Assembly (NCBI GenBank): GCA_016432545.1
Contig: CP066694.1
Location: 1,116,001 to 1,180,000 of the forward strand
DNA length: 64,000 bases
Direction: 5' to 3'
Origin: an archaeon
Lineage (GTDB): Archaea > Thermoproteota > Nitrososphaeria > Nitrososphaerales > Gagatemarchaeaceae
The translations under genes were made by a program, and so were the position numbers. A model generated the notes under the pieces. It saw only the letters and a program-made list of their open reading frames with translations. It searched no databases and was not told the DNA's origin. Shown piece after piece: positions 59,091-64,000 of this stretch; the first letter of the stretch is position 1, and every line of letters starts with the position of its first letter.

Positions 59091-60137
59091 TCATAATCGG
59101 ACAGGCTCCCCTAACCTCGTGACATTCTCGTGATTCCAAGTTGGAGGGAAACGTGCTTTGCTTACCTCCTCGTGGGCCATCGTTAGGTCATCATACGTCC
59201 AAACCTTGCATATCTTGGAAATAGGCGGACTTAGACTCTCGAATGTCGGACGTGTCATCTCCTCCTTGGCTTTTCCCCTACGTTCTTCAGGGACGACTAT
59301 GAACAAGGGGAAGCGAGTGTTCGGTTGAACTGCAATCAAGTCCGACATTCTCAAGAGACCACTGTATATTGACGTGGTGTGTTCAATCTCGAAGGCTGCG
59401 AGGATGAGGTTATTCCGCAACCACAAGACATCAATATTCTCGACAATTCTTTGGGTCTTTTCACCAAATCCAAGTTGGGGCAAGTTGTCAAGCGTCAAAC
59501 CAAGGAATTTCTCATCACTGTAGGAACGACTTCTGTCTGCTCGTGGAACCCAGACCTCGCAACCTCCATACTTACCAAGCTTGATCAGGCTGTACTGAAT
59601 TTCAGTGTGAGTTTGATCAGTCGTGGGGGGTTCGAATATCGTGGAGGATGTAGAGCCCTTCCGCCCGATCAGGGGGACTTCGACTTGTGCGAGGTGGGCT
59701 CCGACTGCCTGCATCTCCGATACAACAAGGTTGTAATCCGCTTCAGAAATTTCCCTTCGGAAGTTCGCGGGCGTGCCCATGAGGTAGACGTACCATGTGC
59801 TCTTGTTACCAACAAATGAAAGCCTAGATGCCACTTCCTTCGCGTTCACCCGTCCCGTCGCGAGCCATCTTGTCGCGGCACGCCAAGGCCAGTAGACCTC
59901 ATGATCTTCGACTTCCTCCTTCCAAACCATATCTTGCACTCTGGACCATTGTCCGCTGATTTCTACTGCTCCTTTGAATTCACCTGTTCCCTTGACATAG
60001 AACACAATCCTGTCTCCGTGAGAAACCAAATTTTTCTTTGAAACAGTATCAACAGCCCAAATCTTGTTCTCAAACGCTATCCTAAAGTTCTCCGGGGTGG
60101 TTGAGAAGACCCAGTATCTCAACGAACCTGGTGACAC
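59091..60137 (-). CDS. EVE-domain protein fused to a restriction-nuclease-like domain
   Basis: 348 residues from ATG 60137 or nearby. The N-terminus is an EVE/PUA-like domain: LRYWVFSTTPENFRIAFENK, then LVSHGDRIVFYVKGTGEFKG. EVE domains bind modified bases. From residue 180, HTEIQYSLIKLGKYGGCEVW and IDVLWLRNNLILAAFEIEHT, with TSIYSGLLRMSDL next, suggest a PD-(D/E)xK nuclease core, the Asp in IDVLW and the E-x-E of FEIEH being candidate catalytic residues. Such fusions are known as modification-dependent restriction enzymes. AT-rich codons. Confidence 0.7.
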   Translation of the reverse strand: MSPGSLRYWVFSTTPENFRIAFENKIWAVDTVSKKNLVSHGDRIVFYVKGTGEFKGAVEISGQWSRVQDMVWKEEVEDHEVYWPWRAATRWLATGRVNAKEVASRLSFVGNKSTWYVYLMGTPANFRREISEADYNLVVSEMQAVGAHLAQVEVPLIGRKGSTSSTIFEPPTTDQTHTEIQYSLIKLGKYGGCEVWVPRADRSRSYSDEKFLGLTLDNLPQLGFGEKTQRIVENIDVLWLRNNLILAAFEIEHTTSIYSGLLRMSDLIAVQPNTRFPLFIVVPEERRGKAKEEMTRPTFESLSPPISKICKVWTYDDLTMAHEEVSKARFPPTWNHENVTRLGEPVRL

Positions 60138-60263
60138 TGCCCATTATTTAGGCGCTTTCAAGAACTCCTTTGACCTCACCCATGCTGATGAGACTCTTGG
60201 CGGTCAAAGACGTGCTTGTTCTAACATTCCCTCCGAATACCTCTAGTTCTTAGTGGGCGTAAA

Positions 60264-60731
60264 ATGCCGGGGCAAGATATCGAGAACCAGTGGAACCAAG
60301 TGCGCAGTGGACCACCCCGAGAGCGAAGCGGAAGGAGGAAAGTTCTAAAGAGATATTGGCTAACTCCTCCTGAAGTCTACAATCAACTGAACGACGAGTT
60401 CCACTTTGATTTCGATCCTTGCCCGTCTCCGGGAGAATCGATTCTGCCGTTCGACGGGCTAGGAACTCAATGGGGCAAGATGAATTACGTAAACCCCCCC
60501 TTCAAGAGTGAACATGGCTCTCCCACTGCTTGGGCCAGGAAAGCCATTGAACAGAAAAATTTGGGAAGAGGCTCGGTACTGTTGCTTCCAACCCAGAGCT
60601 ATGTGAACCTGCTTCTCGAGGCAGGGGCCGAGCTAAGACCTTTGGGAAGAATTCGGTGGTTAGCTGTCGAGGATCATGAACCAACTCAGTCTCCCAGTCC
60701 GATTACTGCATTCATCCTGCGACCATCCTGA
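60264..60731 (+). CDS. Phage-type DNA N6-adenine methyltransferase
   Basis: 155 residues. The Dam-like small methyltransferases of phages and islands have this form: RYWLTPPEVYNQLNDEFHFD, DPCPSPGES and the catalytic WGKMNYVNPPFKSEHGSP (NPPF motif IV). GSVLLLPTQSYVNLLLEAGA and IRWLAV follow. A separate SAM-binding FxGxG motif is not obvious, usual for this family. It lies alone between the EVE gene and the nuclease pair, on the opposite strand to both. Likely marks host DNA or is a phage relic. Confidence 0.85.
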   Translation: MPGQDIENQWNQVRSGPPRERSGRRKVLKRYWLTPPEVYNQLNDEFHFDFDPCPSPGESILPFDGLGTQWGKMNYVNPPFKSEHGSPTAWARKAIEQKNLGRGSVLLLPTQSYVNLLLEAGAELRPLGRIRWLAVEDHEPTQSPSPITAFILRPS

Positions 60732-60812
60732 GTTCCCCTTGAGGACTTCTTAGTCTCCCTGGGGCCAAGTTAAGAGCCGTCGTTTGCGAGACTTGGTTTC
60801 GCCATTCAAGCT

Positions 60813-61328
60813 TCACTCCCGTGTTATCTTCCCGCTTTCATCTACTCTGAGAGTATACCAGTCGTACTTTTGATGCTCAACTGCATCAACGATGCTAGCT
60901 TGGATTTCGTTCCGGAGTCTACCACTCGCCTTACTTTCCAAGAGGACTATGCGTCGAAGGTTGCCGCTAGTGACTAGGCCGTCAAAGGCAACAAAATCGA
61001 CAGGATGAGAGATGAGTTTGATGTCTTCGGGCTGTACTTTGGGCTTTTCGAAGAGGGGAGAGACGGACTTTAGTCTCTTGGGAAGGAAGACTCGGCGGGC
61101 CCTTTCGATGGACTTGGCCCTGATTTCCGTTCTTCTCTCGTTCAACTCGCCAAGCTTTTCCTCCCAGACTACCACCTCGTCTTGCACCTTGTCAAACCAA
61201 TCCCTGACGTATTTTGCCCGATAAGAGATACGGATGTTAAGGAGCCTCGACATCTCTCTGCACTGGGGGTTGGGGCAAACTCCGAACAGGTGTCTTTGTT
61301 CCCTGAAGAGAGCGCCAAAGCTAGCCAA
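60813..61328 (-). CDS. Holliday-resolvase-like nuclease, copy B
   Basis: 171 residues. The N-terminus has HLFGVCPNPQCREMSRLLNI, a short zinc-like pair. A coiled-coil follows (VWEEKLGELNERRTEIRAKS). The C-terminal nuclease core is ISHPVDFVAFDGLVTSGNLR and RIVLLESKASGRLRNEIQAS, the D and E-x-K of the PD-(D/E)xK fold, then VDAVEHQKYDWYTLRV. This is the pattern of the Endonuc_Holl family (related to archaeal Holliday resolvases). It is 14 nt after copy A, so co-transcribed. Confidence 0.8.
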   Translation of the reverse strand: MASFGALFREQRHLFGVCPNPQCREMSRLLNIRISYRAKYVRDWFDKVQDEVVVWEEKLGELNERRTEIRAKSIERARRVFLPKRLKSVSPLFEKPKVQPEDIKLISHPVDFVAFDGLVTSGNLRRIVLLESKASGRLRNEIQASIVDAVEHQKYDWYTLRVDESGKITRE

Positions 61329-61342
61329 TTTTCACTTTATCT

Positions 61343-61834
61343 TCAGAACGACTTATACTCGACCCTATGCTTCTCGACGGCACGTCTTACTAACTTCTGA
61401 TTGTCGTTTAACTCGTTTGCTCCAGTCTTCAGCTCGGCGAAGTGTAGCTCCTTGACCCTCCCGCCCTCCGATAGTCCGTCGAAGATTATGTAATCGATTG
61501 GCTTGAGGAGGGTCCTACAATCCCCACCGTTGAAAGGGAACGTCGGAAGACCGGGAGCAACCTCTTCGACCACAAGCCCAACATTGACAGCCAACGATCT
61601 TTGGGCCGCCAATTTTGTCAGCTTGAGTTTCAGCCTTTCGTATCGTTGTTTCACCTCGGCAGGGGATTCTTTGACTAGGTCGATAACATCCTTCACTTCT
61701 CCTGGATAATTGTCAGCATAGAAGAGGCTCCAATCTGCCAGTGGACTATCTTGGCCGCAGGCAGGACACTCACCCTTTATCCTATCATCTGATGTAAGTT
61801 CCGAAATTACGGATCTGACCTGTTTTGGGGACAC
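61343..61834 (-). CDS. Holliday-resolvase-like nuclease, copy A
   Basis: 163 residues from GTG 61834. Same arrangement as copy B with clear divergence: GECPACGQDSPLADWSLFYA at the N-terminus, a helical middle, then KPIDYIIFDGLSEGGRVKEL and HFAELKTGANELNDNQKLVR, the D and E-x-K residues, ending AVEKHRVEYKSF. First gene of the leftward pair; divergent from the ParB-like gene across 66 bp. Two related nucleases could form a heterodimer. Confidence 0.8.
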   Translation of the reverse strand: MSPKQVRSVISELTSDDRIKGECPACGQDSPLADWSLFYADNYPGEVKDVIDLVKESPAEVKQRYERLKLKLTKLAAQRSLAVNVGLVVEEVAPGLPTFPFNGGDCRTLLKPIDYIIFDGLSEGGRVKELHFAELKTGANELNDNQKLVRRAVEKHRVEYKSF

Positions 61835-61870
61835 TCCTGGACAGCCGGCGCTTCAAATCTCCTTCGATTC

Positions 61871-61878
61871 TTATATAG
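61871..61878 (+). promoter_or_regulatory. TATA box of the ParB-SNF2 operon
   Basis: TTATATAG is centred about 26 nt before TTG 61901, giving a leaderless transcript. Its near-palindromic form (CTATATAA on the minus strand) may also serve the nuclease pair, about 40 nt from GTG 61834, which would then have a short leader. Confidence 0.55.
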
Positions 61879-61900
61879 AATTACTCTTGGGATAACGCCG

Positions 61901-63289
61901 TTGAGCATTGCAATAGACCACAGCCGCGCCCTAGCGATCGGAAACTGGGTATGCAATAGCTCAATTGCCGAAACTGGTTCTAAGTATGAAGGGTTTCAGT
62001 GGAAGTTCAGGGGGAAACTTCTCAAAGATCTTACCAACCGGATAGGCCCTTGCAACAAGGAGTACCCCGGCGACTGCGTCTTTCTCGTGGACATTAACTT
62101 GCTGCGTTACAACTTCGAAAACCGCAGAATCAAGATATACCTTAAGGAGAGAGTGCAAGAGAAGGCAGGTTCCAAATCGATATCTGGTTCCTTGACCGTC
62201 TCCGAAACGAACAAGGAAGACGTCGAGTGGCTAGAGAGCCTACTTCTCGGGAAGAAGGACATCATCGGGGTGGTTTCTAACGCTCCAGGTTTCGAGCAAG
62301 AGCTCATTACCAGCCACCAACTCGAACCCGCAGTAATCACGAGAGACGGTACGCTTCGGAACGGCAACAGGCGGAAGGCGATTTTCCACGAAATCCTCCG
62401 GAAGATTGCGGCCGGGGTCAAGACCGCTGAGATGAACTACGGCAAACTCGACCCTGAGAACTTCAAGTATCTGAAAGTGATCATTCTACCTCACGACATC
62501 ACCGACGACGATCTCTTCGACCTTGAGAACTTCCTTCAGACAAAGAAGGAGTGGAAGCAAGTTTACGACCCGATCTCAACCCTGATGATCATAAAGGAGG
62601 CCTACGAGGAAAGGCACTACACCTTCGAGGACATCAGACGGAAGTACCTGCATGACGTTAGCGCATCCAAGATTCAATCAGACTACAAAAAGATCATTGC
62701 CATCGACAAGTATCTCACATCAATCAATAAGCCGGGTCAGTATAGACTAATTCAAAACCAACAGGAGATGTTCGAGGACTACGTCAACTACGACTTCGCA
62801 AACACTGGGCTTGCATCCTTGCACAAGGAAAAGGCTGCTGAGAAACAGGCGATAACGAGGAAGAGGGACGAATTCTTCTACGACTTAGTGTCAGCTAACC
62901 ACTACAACCCTGAGGTCCTGAGACCTAGCGAGAAGGCAGTGAGGAGCATTGCTTCTGACGTATTCAAGAGTGTAGGAAAGAACCCCTCGAGCATCATCGC
63001 AAAATTCTACTCCGGCATAGATCGCAAGAAGCTCATCCGAGGCGAAGAGACCATGACACTCAGGTTCTCGACTAATGTAGCTTCAATAGTCGATGAATAC
63101 AAACTCAAGAAAGCCGACCTTGCTCCTCTGGAGAAGCTAAAACAGATTGCGCTGGACCTTAACAAATTCAGCACTTCGGCCAGGGGGCTCCTTGCTAGAA
63201 AGAGGGAGACTGGTAAGTATGTTAAGCTAGCCAAGGAGGGCTTATCAAAGATTGAACTAGAGGTCGCCAAACACAAGAAAGAGGATTGA
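61901..63289 (+). CDS. ParB-like domain protein
   Basis: 462 residues from TTG 61901. Residues 135-170 hold a ParB/Srx-like segment: QLEPAVITRDGTLRNGNRRK then AIFHEILRKIA, matching the basic loop and GHRR-like motif of ParB N-terminal domains. Next comes a possible helix-turn-helix region, YTFEDIRRKYLHDVSASKIQ. The rest is helical and lysine-rich, ending EVAKHKKED. Unlike plasmid ParB there is no ParA partner; instead a SNF2 helicase gene follows after 2 nt. Probable DNA binding, possibly CTP hydrolysis or nuclease activity. Confidence 0.75.
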   Translation: MSIAIDHSRALAIGNWVCNSSIAETGSKYEGFQWKFRGKLLKDLTNRIGPCNKEYPGDCVFLVDINLLRYNFENRRIKIYLKERVQEKAGSKSISGSLTVSETNKEDVEWLESLLLGKKDIIGVVSNAPGFEQELITSHQLEPAVITRDGTLRNGNRRKAIFHEILRKIAAGVKTAEMNYGKLDPENFKYLKVIILPHDITDDDLFDLENFLQTKKEWKQVYDPISTLMIIKEAYEERHYTFEDIRRKYLHDVSASKIQSDYKKIIAIDKYLTSINKPGQYRLIQNQQEMFEDYVNYDFANTGLASLHKEKAAEKQAITRKRDEFFYDLVSANHYNPEVLRPSEKAVRSIASDVFKSVGKNPSSIIAKFYSGIDRKKLIRGEETMTLRFSTNVASIVDEYKLKKADLAPLEKLKQIALDLNKFSTSARGLLARKRETGKYVKLAKEGLSKIELEVAKHKKED

Positions 63290-63291
63290 CC

Positions 63292-64000
63292 TTGGTCCGG
63301 CTTCACTTCCAAGGGACAGTGCTTGTATTGGCCCCAGAGGGCAATAGCTCCCTCTTGGGTGGTACGTTGAAATCTTCGTTAGTTTACGACGCTGGATTCG
63401 AATTTGATGAGGGATCCTCATCCTTCATCCTCAGGAGGGAAACAGATCTAAGGCCTGGTCTAGAATACGCCTTTAACTTGCTGAAGAGCGAGGGAATCGG
63501 TTTCACGCAGGATGAGAGCGTTAGGAAACTTCGCCTCACCATAGAGAACCAGGTGAAGGCCCTTGTCGAGTCCATTGGGGCTGGGGAGAGAATCAAGAAA
63601 GAGGCAGTTCAAAGCGAATCGTATCCTCACGGCTTCAAACTCCCACTACTCCCATCCCAGAGAAAGGCCGTCGCCTTGCATCTCGGCTTGCCTTATTCGG
63701 CCGATTTCAGCGTCCCTGGTGCTGGGAAAACATGGATTGGCTATGCGGTCTTTTCCACTCTGAGGAGAAGAAAACAGGTAAAGAAGCTCCTAGTGGTCGG
63801 ACCCATCAGCTCATTCAGACCTTGGGAGGAAGAGCACTTGCTGATATTTGGCAAGAAGGCAAACTTCAGGGAGATCAAAGGCTCAAGAGCAGAGAGGCAC
63901 TTGGCAATCAAGGAAGGAATCAAGAACGAGATTCTCCTTATATCCTACCACAGCATCAGCAATGATGAACAGAAGGTCGCTGAACTCCTTAGCCTTGATG
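63292..64000 (+). CDS. SNF2-type helicase, 3' end outside window
   Basis: TTG 63292 opens a frame that continues to the right edge, at least 236 codons. After an N-terminal region of about 115 residues, the helicase begins KLPLLPSQRKAVALHLGLPY, with Walker A FSVPGAGKTWIGYAVF (residues 139-154), motif Ia KLLVVGPISSFRPWEEEHLL and the strand LLISYHSISN, all in SNF2-family order. The DEAH box and second RecA lobe are beyond the window. Two nt after the ParB-like gene, so co-expressed. AT-rich codons. Likely a DNA translocase. Confidence 0.85.
   Translation, partial: MVRLHFQGTVLVLAPEGNSSLLGGTLKSSLVYDAGFEFDEGSSSFILRRETDLRPGLEYAFNLLKSEGIGFTQDESVRKLRLTIENQVKALVESIGAGERIKKEAVQSESYPHGFKLPLLPSQRKAVALHLGLPYSADFSVPGAGKTWIGYAVFSTLRRRKQVKKLLVVGPISSFRPWEEEHLLIFGKKANFREIKGSRAERHLAIKEGIKNEILLISYHSISNDEQKVAELLSLD

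Noticed and set aside
1-64000. CRISPR arrays, rRNA genes, insertion sequences
   Set aside because: No regularly spaced repeats, rRNA-like sequence, transposase or terminal inverted repeats were seen on reading both strands.

Overview
The window is a stretch of archaeal chromosome: GC-rich, densely packed, mostly with short intergenic gaps. The archaeal assignment rests on many diagnostic genes: TFB, Rpo4/RpoF, Rpo11/RpoL, TFS, aIF2-alpha, aIF5A, ribosomal proteins L44e, S27e, L21e and L10e, Nop10, Pus10, exosome Csl4, PriS, a GINS subunit, PCNA, SRP54, Dph2/Dph6, Nob1, AglB, a type IA topoisomerase and CofE. Leaderless TTG/GTG/ATG genes with a TATA element about 25-30 nt upstream are common. 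The set fits the Thermoproteota/Nitrososphaeria side of the archaea, and a cupredoxin suggests contact with oxygen; I would not name a genus from sequence alone.

Layout. 1-5 kb: a RuvC-like protein cut by the window edge, a RecA-like protein with an eroded P-loop, a TopA operon with zinc-ribbon genes, and cofE. 4.9-9 kb: gcvT, gcvH and aglB. 8.9-24.9 kb is an information-processing block: nop10/aIF2-alpha/S27e/L44e; pcn, priS and gins; TFS/rpoL/csl4/dph2/L10e; tRNA and rRNA methyltransferases; DUF655/rpoF/L21e; pus10/srp54. 24.9-43 kb is mixed: dph6, a large secreted repeat protein of foreign composition, a beta-propeller protein, aIF5A, a serine peptidase, nob1, tfb, NAD salvage genes pncB and pncA, membrane proteins, tRNA-Ala and tRNA-His, and small zinc proteins. 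43.4-57.6 kb holds a peroxiredoxin, two ABC-2 exporters in one operon, an E1-like/rhodanese protein, two bacterial-style cyclase/TPR proteins, an acetyltransferase, an M1 aminopeptidase, a ZIP-like transporter and a cupredoxin.

From about 57.85 kb to the right edge the sequence becomes visibly AT-richer and the gene content turns to DNA defence: a TPR/TIR-like protein, a fusion of an EVE domain to a nuclease-like domain, a phage-type adenine methyltransferase, two paralogous Holliday-resolvase-like nucleases, a ParB-like protein and a SNF2-type helicase that runs off the end. The divergent nuclease pair and ParB/SNF2 pair share a 66-bp intergenic region. This is the best candidate for a new system in the window.

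Two further themes are worth attention. Five genes have no ATG, GTG or TTG where the family start should be, but do have CTG exactly there. The tRNA-Ala(CGC) gene carries a 20-nt insertion in its variable region that looks like a non-canonical intron. No rRNA, CRISPR array, integrase or transposase was seen.
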